From positions 1,116,001-1,180,000 of the forward strand of contig NZ_CP071860.1 of the NCBI RefSeq assembly GCF_023716665.1: 64,000 bases of DNA, in the 5' to 3' direction. Made by a program: the position numbers and the translations under genes. The stretch is from Vibrio sp. SCSIO 43135. GTDB lineage: Bacteria; Pseudomonadota; Gammaproteobacteria; Enterobacterales; Vibrionaceae. This document shows positions 8,381 through 16,900 of this stretch, piece by piece. Under the pieces are notes generated by a model, which was given only the letters and a program-made list of their open reading frames with translations, searched no databases and had not been told where the DNA came from. Within the stretch, counting starts at the first letter, position 1, and each line of letters begins with the position of its first letter.

Positions 8381-8402
8381 AAGCGAGCCGAGAGGCTCGC
8401 TT
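8381..8402 (-). terminator. Rho-independent terminator after the Gfo/Idh gene
   Basis: AAGCGAGCC (8381-8389) pairs perfectly with GGCTCGCTT (8394-8402) over a GAGA loop. Read on the minus strand it is followed by TATTTTTA. Confidence 0.8.
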
Positions 8403-8444
8403 ATAAATTGGTCGGTTTAAATGGGTTACCTATTGAGCCCGCTA

Positions 8445-9419
8445 TTAGTCACTTAACGCTTCCCACTCGGTTAGTAGCTGCATGATATTGTAGGAGTCTT
8501 GCCAAGTAGCACATGGGCTTGGTAGCTCTTTATGGCCAGTTTCGATGGCCTGGCGTACCTGCCTAACTTGATAAAAGAACGCATCGCCGCTCCCCGTTAC
8601 TGAAACTTCTCTTTTTGATGTTTCATATATCTCGACACTGAATTGATTACTCTCCGTTGGAAGCCATGGGTTGGTATCTAAAGCAATGCAGCCTTTACTT
8701 CCAAGAATCGAAAATTGATGCTTCAAACCATGGTCTTCCGCAGTATGTACATGCGCTGTACTTTGTTCTCCGAAGCTCATCATTAAGCTTGATTCGCAAA
8801 TATTGCCGTCGAGACCACGTCTGCCCATTGCATTCATGGTTCTATTACCCAACGCCTGCTCTCCTAGCATTGTTTTAATGACTAAATACATCAACGAGAT
8901 TGGGTAGCAGCCTAAGTTGTACAGCGCACCTTTGCTTGCCGGATTCACAAACTGGGCAATGGAGGCGATGTAAGAGGTATGGATAGAGCGTAATTCTCCG
9001 ATCTCACCAGATTCAAGTATCGATACCAACTCGCGAATAAGTGGATGATGCAAGTACATCAAACCTTCAGCAAAAAAGACTTGGTGCTCTTTCACGGCTT
9101 GCAATGCTTGCTCTGTTTTTTGCATGTCTACCGATAGCGATTTTTCACACAGAATCGCTTTTCCTTTTTGAGCAGCCTTGATGATGAATTCATGGTGTAA
9201 GTGATTTGGTAATGCAATGTATACGATATCAATCTGATCATCGTTTAGTAGGTCATCGTAGTCTAAAAATGTGTGCTCTATTTGATACTGCTTGGCAAAT
9301 GCTTCTAACGTATCCTGCGAACGTCCTGCAACGGCGTAAAGCTCGCTTCCTACATCGCCTTGGATCGCCTCCGCCATAACGCCAGAAATAAAGCTCGTTC
9401 CTAGTACTGCCCATTTCAT
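8445..9419 (-). CDS. Gfo/Idh/MocA family NAD(P)-dependent oxidoreductase
   Basis: A 324-residue dehydrogenase with an N-terminal Rossmann fold that starts Trp-Ala-Val-Leu-Gly-Thr-Ser. The family's catalytic-lysine motif appears near residue 92 as Cys-Glu-Lys-Ser (usually Glu-Lys-Pro), and a C-terminal alpha/beta substrate domain follows. Such enzymes oxidise or reduce sugars, inositols or trans-dihydrodiols; the Ser in place of Pro leaves the group open. Its ATG overlaps the stop of the upstream monooxygenase gene in an ATGA, so translation was probably coupled. A terminator follows directly. Confidence 0.8.
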   Translation of the reverse strand: MKWAVLGTSFISGVMAEAIQGDVGSELYAVAGRSQDTLEAFAKQYQIEHTFLDYDDLLNDDQIDIVYIALPNHLHHEFIIKAAQKGKAILCEKSLSVDMQKTEQALQAVKEHQVFFAEGLMYLHHPLIRELVSILESGEIGELRSIHTSYIASIAQFVNPASKGALYNLGCYPISLMYLVIKTMLGEQALGNRTMNAMGRRGLDGNICESSLMMSFGEQSTAHVHTAEDHGLKHQFSILGSKGCIALDTNPWLPTESNQFSVEIYETSKREVSVTGSGDAFFYQVRQVRQAIETGHKELPSPCATWQDSYNIMQLLTEWEALSD

Positions 9420-9716
9420 AACACTGCCTCTCCTTTCTGCTTAGTTTCAAACGCCTGCACTAACTCAGCCACTTGTGAATCGATAAATACCTGGGTATGT
9501 GGCATGGTAAAGTGCGCTTCAATTGCCGCTCTATCTTGATAGCTCTCTAACAAAACAACGCGCTGAGGATCTTTATCATCATAGGTCGCAAGGCACTCAA
9601 GCACCCTTGTTCACTTCTCATATCGCAGCAAAACTGCTCAATCAATTCGACAACTTCGTCTCTTGGTCTATCCAAACTCATTTTTAGCTCGGCAGTGACA
9701 AAAATTACTTGGCTCA
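9416..9716 (-). pseudogene. Antibiotic-biosynthesis-monooxygenase (YgiN-like) gene with a frameshift
   Basis: Two frames together make one ABM-type protein of about 100 residues. The first 38 codons from the ATG at 9716 give Met-Ser-Gln-Val-Ile-Phe-Val-Thr-Ala-Glu-Leu and end at Glu-Gln-Gly. The matching second half (Leu-Glu-Cys-Leu-Ala-Thr-Tyr, then Glu-Ala-His-Phe) is in the next frame and ends at 9416. Loss of one base near 9604-9606, in a run of three Gs on the coding strand, would explain the break. Small ABM proteins act on quinols or similar compounds. The ATGA overlap with the oxidoreductase gene shows that they were an operon. A sequencing error is possible. Confidence 0.7.
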
Positions 9717-9823
9717 TTCTCAATCTCTAGTTCTTTATGTTATGGATCATAGCCAACTTTAATTAACACCATTTGATTGATAAACTCATTAAAAGTTAAT
9801 TCTTTATCAACCTACAGTGTTCA

Positions 9824-10711
9824 ATGGACAAACTAACAAGCATGAAGGTATTCGCCTACGTGGTAGAACAAGGAAGCTTTCGCAGTGCAGCACACCATTT
9901 CGATATTTCTCCGACGATGGTTGGTAAACACATACGCTCACTGGAAGAAAATCTCGGTACGCAGCTTATCCACCGTACCACTCGAAAACAGTCTCTGACC
10001 GAAGCGGGAAAGCTTTATTACCGAGAGTGCCACTCAATAATCGAAGATATAGCTAATGCAGATAACCTAATCCATACGCTCATCAATCGCCCACGGGGCA
10101 CGGTTAAAGTGAACTGCCCTATCACTTATGGTAAAAAAGTGATCACCCCAATAGTGGCAAGCTTTCTAGCACAATATCCAGAAATCAATGTCGACTTAGT
10201 GCTAGACAACGGCCTTATCGATCCATTTCACTCCGATGCGGATGTCATCATTCGAATTGGTAAATTAGTAGACTCAGCAATGGTGGCGAGAAAATTGGGC
10301 AATTACCATATGACTTATTGCGCCGCTCCAAACTATCTGAAAAGCCACAGCAAACTTAGCTCAATCGACGATCTTAACCAACATGACTGCTTGGGTTTCC
10401 AGTATCACCAAGGAGAAAGCCAGCAAGTCGCCAATCTGCCTTCGAATATGTTTAGCCAAAGCAATACCCGCCTAACGTCCAATAATGGTGATGTCTTAAA
10501 ATATGCTGCGCTACAAGGCTGCGGAGTACTGCTTCAGCCAAGAATTCAGGTCGCGCAGGAAATCGAGGATGGGTCTCTGGTTGAGGTACTGCAAAGCTTT
10601 GTACCGACCGCCAAACCAATCAATATGCTCTACCGCTCGAAACATTTATCGCTTAAAAATCGCACCTTCGTTGATTTCGTGCTTAATGCCGTAAGCCACT
10701 CAGAACAGTAA
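9824..10711 (+). CDS. LysR-family transcriptional regulator
   Basis: A 295-residue LysR regulator. An N-terminal winged helix-turn-helix covers residues 1-60 (Ser-Phe-Arg-Ser-Ala-Ala, then a recognition helix with Ser-Pro-Thr-Met-Val-Gly-Lys-His), and a periplasmic-binding-like effector domain starts near residue 90. The Pro-Arg-Gly-Thr-Val-Lys-Val-Asn join is typical of the CrgA/DmlR subgroup. It is divergent from the frameshifted monooxygenase and oxidoreductase genes with a 107-base gap, so it most likely controls them. The effector is unknown. Confidence 0.85.
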   Translation: MDKLTSMKVFAYVVEQGSFRSAAHHFDISPTMVGKHIRSLEENLGTQLIHRTTRKQSLTEAGKLYYRECHSIIEDIANADNLIHTLINRPRGTVKVNCPITYGKKVITPIVASFLAQYPEINVDLVLDNGLIDPFHSDADVIIRIGKLVDSAMVARKLGNYHMTYCAAPNYLKSHSKLSSIDDLNQHDCLGFQYHQGESQQVANLPSNMFSQSNTRLTSNNGDVLKYAALQGCGVLLQPRIQVAQEIEDGSLVEVLQSFVPTAKPINMLYRSKHLSLKNRTFVDFVLNAVSHSEQ

Positions 10712-10823
10712 TGAGAGGTTGGTAAAAGCTAAACGACAGTTTTTCAAATCACCACATCGCTTTAGATATTTCTACACTGTATACTTCACCAAAACCCGCA
10801 CTGTATTGAGTGAAGCCACTAAA

Positions 10824-11237
10824 ATGATGACTGACGAAGAAAGAATCGAGCTGCAACAAAACAACCCATTGCATGGACTAAAACTAGAGACGATGTTGCA
10901 AGAGTTGGTGGATTTCTATGGATGGGAGATTCTAGATACTGCAATGCGCTTTAACTGCTTTAATACCAACCCTTCAGTTGCCAGTAGCGTTAAATATCTA
11001 AAGAAAACGGATTGGGCGAGAGAGAAGTTGGAAAACTTTTATTTGTATCGATTCAAGCGCATGCCTCGAGCTAGCGCAGAAGAGTATGACTTGCCACCGA
11101 GAGCACGCACTTTCCCTCATGGTCTTAAGCCTAAAGAGCCGATGGTACTAACCGTAGATTCTATTCTTAAATCACAGGCGAAAGCCGCTTCTGCCTTTAA
11201 GAAACGAGCACCTCGTGGACGTTCGACGCGCAGATAA
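10824..11237 (+). CDS. VF530 family DNA-binding protein
   Basis: A 137-residue protein whose first half is the VF530 (DUF2132) domain: Asn-Pro-Leu-His-Gly-Leu-Lys-Leu-Glu near residue 15, Tyr-Gly-Trp, and Phe-Asn-Thr-Asn-Pro-Ser followed by a Lys-Thr-Asp-Trp-Ala-Arg segment. The family's structure is a small dimer proposed to bind DNA. The C-terminal half is rich in Lys, Arg and Ala and ends Arg-Ser-Thr-Arg-Arg, consistent with nucleic-acid contact. I start at the first ATG of Met-Met-Thr-Asp; the frame is open to a TTG at 10719, but those residues do not look like family sequence. Confidence 0.75.
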   Translation: MMTDEERIELQQNNPLHGLKLETMLQELVDFYGWEILDTAMRFNCFNTNPSVASSVKYLKKTDWAREKLENFYLYRFKRMPRASAEEYDLPPRARTFPHGLKPKEPMVLTVDSILKSQAKAASAFKKRAPRGRSTRR

Positions 11238-11259
11238 TTCACAATCGCACAAATAAAAA

Positions 11260-11291
11260 AGAGCCCTACCTGACAATTCAAGTAGGGCTCT
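11260..11291. terminator. Hairpin terminator between VF530 and helicase genes
   Basis: AGAGCCCTAC (11260-11269) pairs exactly with GTAGGGCTCT (11282-11291). On the minus strand a run of Ts follows, which fits the end of the helicase transcript. It can also stop the plus-strand gene, though without a good U-tract. Confidence 0.8.
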
Positions 11292-11374
11292 ATAAAATGT
11301 GTAAAAAGCGATTTTCAGAGCATCGTTTACAAGGGAAAGCTCCTTCTTAAGCCTTCCCTCTCATAAACTAAACT

Positions 11375-12625
11375 CTACTGATTGCGCTTTTTCTTCTTTT
11401 TACCCGTACCAGCAGGCTTTGCACGTGGTTTCATTGGTGCAAAATAGGCTTCACTTTGGTCGTCTTCCACCTCAAAACCCTCGACCTGTTCGCGCTCAAG
11501 CTGAAACTTGTTTTTCTTCTCGATCACTTTAAAGTGGTGATAGTCATCATAGTCGATAAGCGAAAGCCCCAAGCCAACCTCTCCTGCACGACCACTACGC
11601 CCTATTCGGTGCATATAATCAGCGGGACTACGCGGAAGGTCAAAGTTGATAACCACCGGAAGCTTTTCTATATCAAGGCCACGGGCAGCAATGTCGGTCG
11701 CAATAAGCACTTGAATCTCTCCAGACTTAAAGCCATCAAGCACTCGAGTTCGTGCTCCTTGCCCTTTATCACCGTGGAAAACCTCAGCGGAGATGCCTCG
11801 TTTAGACAGTTTTTGAGCTAAGTGGTTACAGGCATTCTTGGCATTAACAAAAATCAAAGTCTGTCGCCACTGGTGCTGTTTGATTAAGTGCGCAAGCACT
11901 GCGGTCTTTTGACCTTTGTTTACACTAAACACTCGCTGCACCAAAGTACTGGCTTCTGCGCTTTGTAATTGGACTTCAACCGGGTCATTGAGTAACCCCT
12001 GAGCCAAACTCGTTACCTTTTCAGGGAAGGTAGCAGAAAACAGCAATGTTTGTTTCTTGTTTGGTAGCAGCGCAAGAATCTTATTAAGTTCGTCAGTAAA
12101 GCCAAGACTTAACATACGGTCAGCTTCATCAAGGACCAGTGTTTTTACTTGGTCCAATTTGATAGCGTTGCTAGATACTAGATCTAGCAGACGCCCCGGC
12201 GTCGCGACAACAATATCACTACCACCACGAAGAGCTTGCATTTGAGGGTTCACCGAAACGCCACCGAACACTGCAACCGTTTTGATCTTATCTCTAAGAT
12301 GGTACGAGTACGATTTGATGTTGTAAGCCACCTGAGATGCCAATTCACGAGTTGGAACAAGAATCAGGTGAGAAACAAAATTACCACGGCGACTCAGTGA
12401 TGATTCCTGCTGAACAACTGTTTGCAGAATGGGCAATGCAAAAGCCGCAGTTTTACCCGACCCAGTATTGGCACCACCAACCATGTCACGCCCGCTAAGA
12501 ACATGAGGAATAGTATGGGATTGAATTGGAGTTGGCTGGCTATACTCTAACTCTTGTAGTCTCTCGACTAGAGTTGGAATCAGACCAAGATCGGCAAAGG
12601 TCGCTTGCTGTTTTTTATCTGTCAT
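11375..12625 (-). CDS. DEAD-box ATP-dependent RNA helicase, RhlE-like
   Basis: A 416-residue DEAD-box helicase with the full motif set: a Q motif near Gln30 to Gln35, Walker A Ala-Asn-Thr-Gly-Ser-Gly-Lys-Thr at residues 52-59, Asp-Glu-Ala-Asp at 166-169, Ser-Ala-Thr at 197-199, and His-Arg-Ile-Gly-Arg-Ser-Gly-Arg in the second RecA domain. The tail is short and ends in a Lys-rich run, as in RhlE-type proteins. These enzymes unwind RNA in ribosome assembly or RNA decay and often matter in the cold. It is a single-gene unit with its own terminator. The exact subfamily (RhlE or a Vibrio paralogue) is not settled. Confidence 0.88.
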   Translation of the reverse strand: MTDKKQQATFADLGLIPTLVERLQELEYSQPTPIQSHTIPHVLSGRDMVGGANTGSGKTAAFALPILQTVVQQESSLSRRGNFVSHLILVPTRELASQVAYNIKSYSYHLRDKIKTVAVFGGVSVNPQMQALRGGSDIVVATPGRLLDLVSSNAIKLDQVKTLVLDEADRMLSLGFTDELNKILALLPNKKQTLLFSATFPEKVTSLAQGLLNDPVEVQLQSAEASTLVQRVFSVNKGQKTAVLAHLIKQHQWRQTLIFVNAKNACNHLAQKLSKRGISAEVFHGDKGQGARTRVLDGFKSGEIQVLIATDIAARGLDIEKLPVVINFDLPRSPADYMHRIGRSGRAGEVGLGLSLIDYDDYHHFKVIEKKNKFQLEREQVEGFEVEDDQSEAYFAPMKPRAKPAGTGKKKKKRNQ

Positions 12626-13008
12626 TACGATGAGTGGCTCAATACTAGCTAAAGGCCGTGTATCTTATGCTATTTGCCACTCGGATGTTAGCGATAATGC
12701 TCCAAACAGAATGTTAGCGAGAAGATAGCGACAAAAGTCAGGTTGTTCCTTTTAAGGAACGCTGGGTAATGGCCCTAAGATCAGAGCGCACATTGATTTC
12801 AGCCTCCAACTACTGTGGCCGCAAATACTGTCAGCGATAACAGAGAACAGCTTGAACTGCCCTCCCGCCGTTCTTTGGTAAAAGTATTGCTACTGGAAGA
12901 GTGTTCAAGCTGATGCAATAGTTGTCCCCTCACTACTAATAAAAACGCCCACAAATAGAGGTTTGTGGGCGTGACTTTTTTTACCGATAGTGCTGAGACC
13001 GCGGGTAG
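12626..13008. other. Intergenic region between helicase and dipeptidase genes
   Basis: This gap of about 380 bases holds the helicase promoter region, a 16-base near-palindrome GTTCC-TTTTAA-GGAAC at 12745-12760, a 10-base inverted repeat (CAGCTTGAAC at 12848-12857 and GTTCAAGCTG at 12903-12912) and the terminator at 12945-12972. I see no gene with a ribosome site. Confidence 0.5.
12945..12972. terminator. Rho-independent terminator after the first dipeptidase gene
   Basis: ACGCCCACAAA (12945-12955) pairs with TTTGTGGGCGT (12962-12972), 11 exact pairs over a six-base loop. T-runs follow on both strands, so it works in either direction. Confidence 0.85.
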
Positions 13009-14235
13009 CTATTTCCAAGTCTGGGTATAAACCCGCATTAAGTTGCCACCAAATATTTTAGCTAGGTCTTCATCTGAGTACCCCATTTCCCAAAGGCTGT
13101 CAACGACCCCAGCCATGTGTTTAGAAAGCTCAGCACAACCGGTAGCACCTTGATTAAAGGCATTCACCATATAGCCGTTATCTGCGTACTTTGTTGGGTT
13201 TGCTTGGACAAAAGGCACTACTTTAGAAACTGTCATCATATCGTCTGTTGCAATACCAACATGATCTACGCCACCGATCTTAACCGCACCGTCAATCATC
13301 TCTGCAAATTGTTTAGGGGTAATATCTTCTGGCCAAATGCCATCTAACATCCATTCTGCAGCAACAACCGATACCACGCCTCCCATACTCGCGACCGTTT
13401 TTACTTGTTCGTCTGAAAGTAGTCGATAACATGCAGCTAGGCGATATTCAGGGTCACCTTTTTTGAGGTTGTTCTTAGCCATACGTTGCTGCGTTTCTTC
13501 GATCGTTTCATGTGGTTCACAGTTATACGTAGACGCTACTGGTGAGTGAGAATAAATCACCGGCACACCCTTATGGTGTTTTTGCATGTAATCAGTGATG
13601 TCTTTAGTTGTGTACGGTGATGTGTGGGACAAATCGACCGTGATGCCGTGTTTGACCATCTCATCGATCACTTCTTTACCAAAGTCAGTAAGCCCTGTGG
13701 TATCTCCGTTCAACATTGAAATAACGCCAGAACCAGTAAGCTCTGTTTCGTTATAAGTTAGCTGCATCGTTTTGACACCATACTCAGCCATGACCGCGAC
13801 ATTTTTAGCATCGCCCTCTAACGGCATAGTGGTTTGAGCCGACCACATAACGGCATACTCGCCATTGTCATGAGCGAGTTGAAAATCTTCGACTGTTTCT
13901 ACATAACGGATAGGAGTCTTAGCAGTAGAAGTCGCTTTAGTCCATTTCCCATGTTCTGATTTGAAGGCAAGTAAGTTAGGTGTATTTGGAGCCGCTATTG
14001 TTGCAGAAGCGCCGGTAATTCCGCGTTCATGCGCCAAGTCGATGTAATCAGCGACTTGTGAATCCTTAATGAACCCAGTGCCGCTTGGAGAAGCGTAAAA
14101 ATCTAAAACAATATTATCTTGAACAAACTGTTTGGCTTTAGGGGAAGCTTCGTCATACCAGTCTTTAGTCTCTATTGATGCGAATGTGCTGGTAGACGCT
14201 AATCCAATCGCTGTAGCAAGTAAGAGTTTTTTCAT
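13009..14235 (-). CDS. Secreted membrane-dipeptidase-like protein (peptidase family M19), copy 1
   Basis: A 408-residue M19 (renal dipeptidase-like) protein with a signal peptide (Met-Lys-Lys-Leu-Leu-Leu to Thr-Phe-Ala-Ser near residue 20), so it acts in the periplasm or outside. Conserved M19 elements are Glu in Pro-Leu-Glu-Gly-Asp, the bridging position of the zinc pair; His in Asp-Leu-Ser-His-Thr; His in Tyr-Ser-His-Ser-Pro; and a late Gly-Ile-Ala-Thr-Asp-Asp. The usual His-x-Asp near the N-terminus is replaced by Leu-Asp45-Phe-Tyr, so metal binding may differ. AAGGAC precedes the ATG at 14235. The neighbour at 14530 is a close paralogue. The substrate, dipeptides or another amide, is unknown. 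Confidence 0.8.
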   Translation of the reverse strand: MKKLLLATAIGLASTSTFASIETKDWYDEASPKAKQFVQDNIVLDFYASPSGTGFIKDSQVADYIDLAHERGITGASATIAAPNTPNLLAFKSEHGKWTKATSTAKTPIRYVETVEDFQLAHDNGEYAVMWSAQTTMPLEGDAKNVAVMAEYGVKTMQLTYNETELTGSGVISMLNGDTTGLTDFGKEVIDEMVKHGITVDLSHTSPYTTKDITDYMQKHHKGVPVIYSHSPVASTYNCEPHETIEETQQRMAKNNLKKGDPEYRLAACYRLLSDEQVKTVASMGGVVSVVAAEWMLDGIWPEDITPKQFAEMIDGAVKIGGVDHVGIATDDMMTVSKVVPFVQANPTKYADNGYMVNAFNQGATGCAELSKHMAGVVDSLWEMGYSDEDLAKIFGGNLMRVYTQTWK

Positions 14236-14529
14236 GACGTGTCCTTGTTTATATGTCACCTATCTAGATATAGGTGCTTATCAATCCATTGTTCTAAACA
14301 GTTAGTACTGTGTTGAAGCACTCAATGCTTGGGTAATTCAAAGCTTGATAGCAACCAAACTCAAAAAGTGCTCCTCTAACAAAGGTTATTAATCAATAAC
14401 TTTCATAAATTTAACCGATAAAAACAACTTAAACAATATGCTGTATGAAGGAAAACGTTTTATCGCTTCAACTCAACATTTTTACGCCTTATTGGATCAC
14501 TAAGGCCCACATTCAGTGGGCCATATTCA

Positions 14530-15765
14530 TTAAGCTTTTGGCGTCCATGTTTGTTCGTAAACTCTCATCAAGTTACCACCGAACAGTTTTGCAAGGTCTT
14601 CATTTGAATACCCCATTTCCCACAAAGAATCGACGACCCCTGCTATGTGTTTAGACAGTTCAGCACACCCTGTTGCTCCTCTATTGAAGGCAGCCACCAT
14701 GTATCCGTTATCCGCATACTTATCGGCATTGGCAACGGCAAAAGGCACAACTTTAGCTGTTGTCATCATGTCATCGGTTGCAATACCAACGTGGTCAATA
14801 CCAGCCACCTTTACTGCCCCATCAATCATCTCAGCGAACTGCTTTGGGGTAATATCTTCTGGCCAAATACCATCCATCATAAACTCTGTACCGGTAACGG
14901 CGATAACGCCCCCCATCTCTGCAACTGTCTTAGCTTGCTCATCAGAAATGAGTCGGTAACAGGCAGATAAACGGTAGTCGGGGTGATCTTTTTGTAGATT
15001 TTCCTCCGCCATACGTTGTTTGGTTTCGCTCAACGTTTCGTGAGGCTCACAACCATAGGTCGACGCAATTGGCGAGTGTGAGTAGATGACAGGCACACCT
15101 TTGTGATGCTTCTGCATATAATCTGTAATGTCTTGTGTCGTGTAGTGAGAAGTATGTGACAAATCAACGGTAATACCATGCGCCACCATTTCATCAATGA
15201 CTTCCTTACCAAACTCAGTTAAGCCTGACTTATCGCCATTAATCATCGAGATAACGCCAGAACCGGTAAGCTCTGTTTCGTTGTAAGTAAGCTGCATGGT
15301 TTTAATACCGTGCTCAGCCATTACCGCGACATTTGATGCATCCCCTTCTAAAGGCATGGTTGTCTGGCTTGCCCACATAATCGCGTATTCACCGTTTTCA
15401 TGTGCTAGTCGAAAGTCTTCAACGCTGTCAACGTATCGAATAGGTGTTTTCGCGACAGATGAAGCTTTGGTCCACTTAGCGTGTTCAGACTTAAAAGCCA
15501 GCATGTTTGGTGTGTGTGGAGCGGCAATAGTGACGGAAGCACCGGTCACACCACGCTGATGTGCGAGATCAATATATTGAGCAACGTCAGAATCTTCTGT
15601 AAAGCCAACCGCGCTCGGTGATGCATAGAAGTCCAGTACAATGGTTTCTTTAGCGAATGCCTTTGCTTCAGGGGAAGCAAATTCATGCCAGTCTTTTGTC
15701 TCTATTGATGCATTTACCGTGGCAGATAGGGATGCAATTGTTGCTGCAAGAAGTAATTTTTTCAT
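14530..15765 (-). CDS. Secreted membrane-dipeptidase-like protein (peptidase family M19), copy 2
   Basis: A 411-residue paralogue of the gene that ends at 13009: it has the same signal peptide layout, the same Ile-Glu-Thr-Lys-Asp-Trp start of the mature protein, and near-identical blocks over the whole length. It too has Leu-Asp-Phe-Tyr where most M19 enzymes have His-x-Asp, but keeps the Glu and both later His ligands. The copies stand in tandem on the same strand with about 295 bases between; that gap looks like a separate promoter region, not an operon join. Differences are spread evenly, which argues for an old duplication with both copies kept. Confidence 0.8.
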   Translation of the reverse strand: MKKLLLAATIASLSATVNASIETKDWHEFASPEAKAFAKETIVLDFYASPSAVGFTEDSDVAQYIDLAHQRGVTGASVTIAAPHTPNMLAFKSEHAKWTKASSVAKTPIRYVDSVEDFRLAHENGEYAIMWASQTTMPLEGDASNVAVMAEHGIKTMQLTYNETELTGSGVISMINGDKSGLTEFGKEVIDEMVAHGITVDLSHTSHYTTQDITDYMQKHHKGVPVIYSHSPIASTYGCEPHETLSETKQRMAEENLQKDHPDYRLSACYRLISDEQAKTVAEMGGVIAVTGTEFMMDGIWPEDITPKQFAEMIDGAVKVAGIDHVGIATDDMMTTAKVVPFAVANADKYADNGYMVAAFNRGATGCAELSKHIAGVVDSLWEMGYSNEDLAKLFGGNLMRVYEQTWTPKA

Positions 15766-16134
15766 GACGTAGCCTCTACACTGTTTAGCGCTAAAGTGCG
15801 CTGTTGATGCAGAAGATAATAAGGGAGTACCTTACTAAAAATATGCATTTTACGCCAAAGGTGCTTCGTACTTAGGACTATAAAGCTAATTACCTTTCCC
15901 ACTTGTCTCGCTACTGACGGCTGGTGGACAGGTTGTAATACTGAGTAGCGATAGAATTGAAGAGTATGAGACTTATAGACAACAAGATATAAGAACGCGT
16001 TTCACGCTTGCTTCATGCATCCTCAAAGTGGAGTATGATAACCACGCTCGGCTACCAATTCTCTACTGCGTTCTTGCCTGATAGTGCTACAATCTCCGCA
16101 TCAGAATTACCGAAACCCTAGGTATTTATAATTA
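15766..16134. other. Intergenic region before the unknown gene at 16135
   Basis: About 370 bases between divergent genes. It must hold the promoters for the second dipeptidase gene and for the gene at 16135. A GCGCTAAAGTGCGC-like imperfect repeat lies near 15787. I see no small gene or terminator. Confidence 0.4.
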
Positions 16135-16473
16135 ATGTTTATCCACCATGTTAACGGCATCGACTGGCTGGTAATTACCGCTTTTGAAGAGCTGAAACCT
16201 ATGTTCATCGAAGACGCAGGGTCCATCCCATCCTGCTTTTCTACCACCAGCGAGTTGAGCCTAATCGATCAAGCGAAACGCACTTACGGGTATTTACCTA
16301 AGCTCAAAGGTGTAATCACCGATACCGGCACTTATCAAAGTCAGGATATCGAAGAAGATCTGAACCCACAGCTTGCTTGTATTGTTGAGGGGCGTGGACG
16401 GGTGTTTATCTACCACGGCGGCTATGTCGCTTTTATGGATGACGAGCAAACCTTTATTACTCGAATCGACTGA
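16135..16473 (+). CDS. Hypothetical protein
   Basis: A 112-residue protein I do not recognise. It is acidic, has no signal peptide or membrane segment, and contains a hydrophobic Ile-Asp-Trp-Leu-Val-Ile start and a Gly-Arg-Gly-Arg-Val-Phe-Ile-Tyr strand near the C-terminus, so it is probably a small folded alpha/beta protein. No convincing ribosome site is seen before the ATG (the leader is AT-rich), which lowers confidence in the exact start. Neighbouring genes give no hint of function. Confidence 0.5.
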   Translation: MFIHHVNGIDWLVITAFEELKPMFIEDAGSIPSCFSTTSELSLIDQAKRTYGYLPKLKGVITDTGTYQSQDIEEDLNPQLACIVEGRGRVFIYHGGYVAFMDDEQTFITRID

Positions 16474-16505
16474 ATATTATTCAGCACGTCGAAATCGGCC
16501 AGTGG

Positions 16506-16544
16506 GCACTGTTAGCTAGAGTGGTGCACTGTTAGCTAGAGTGG
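16506..16544. repeat. Tandem duplication of a 19-20 base unit
   Basis: GCACTGTTAGCTAGAGTGG occurs at 16506-16524 and again exactly at 16526-16544, a period of 20 bases. It lies just after the stop of the gene at 16135. It looks like a slippage or repair duplication. Confidence 0.8.
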
Positions 16545-16690
16545 GACATTTTGAGTTAGGGTTTCTATAAAGTAGAGAAAGTACCGACTCTCAAAGTATC
16601 TCTGTAAATGTACTGGCCGCCGTTTTATTTTTAAGAATTCTTAATCGAAACATACCGCAAATCAAATCCGTGAGATGACGGAGTTTGTCA

Positions 16691-16825
16691 CTAAGAAGGA
16701 TGTTTCTTGTTTTTTTGGTAATCACTGTATTTTTTTGCGATCCATTGATGCAAGTGCAACCCGCTATTACGCTTTAGCAGTACATCGATTACAGCCAAAA
16801 TCAATAACCCAATTATTGTTCCCAT
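16691..16825 (-). CDS. Predicted small single-pass membrane protein (44 residues)
   Basis: A short frame with good signals: GGAG six bases before the ATG at 16825, then 44 codons to a TAG at 16691. The protein begins with a hydrophobic segment (Gly-Thr-Ile-Ile-Gly-Leu-Leu-Ile-Leu-Ala-Val-Ile, about residues 2-17). A polar, Lys- and His-rich tail follows, ending Lys-Lys-His-Pro-Ser, which would face the cytoplasm. No family is recognised. It is upstream of nothing on its strand within 6 kb of obvious relation; the gene at 16901 is 75 bases upstream on the same strand and could share its transcript. Confidence 0.5.
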   Translation of the reverse strand: MGTIIGLLILAVIDVLLKRNSGLHLHQWIAKKYSDYQKNKKHPS

Positions 16826-16900
16826 AATCATCTCCAAGCTTATCTGCAGTTCATATATCTATTCGAATTAACACCAGTTTAAGTTCTAGCATTAGTCCAT

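Noticed and set aside
12751..12870. An open stretch of about 40 codons between helicase and dipeptidase genes
   Set aside because: No start codon with a ribosome site and no similarity that I recognise; ordinary intergenic DNA.
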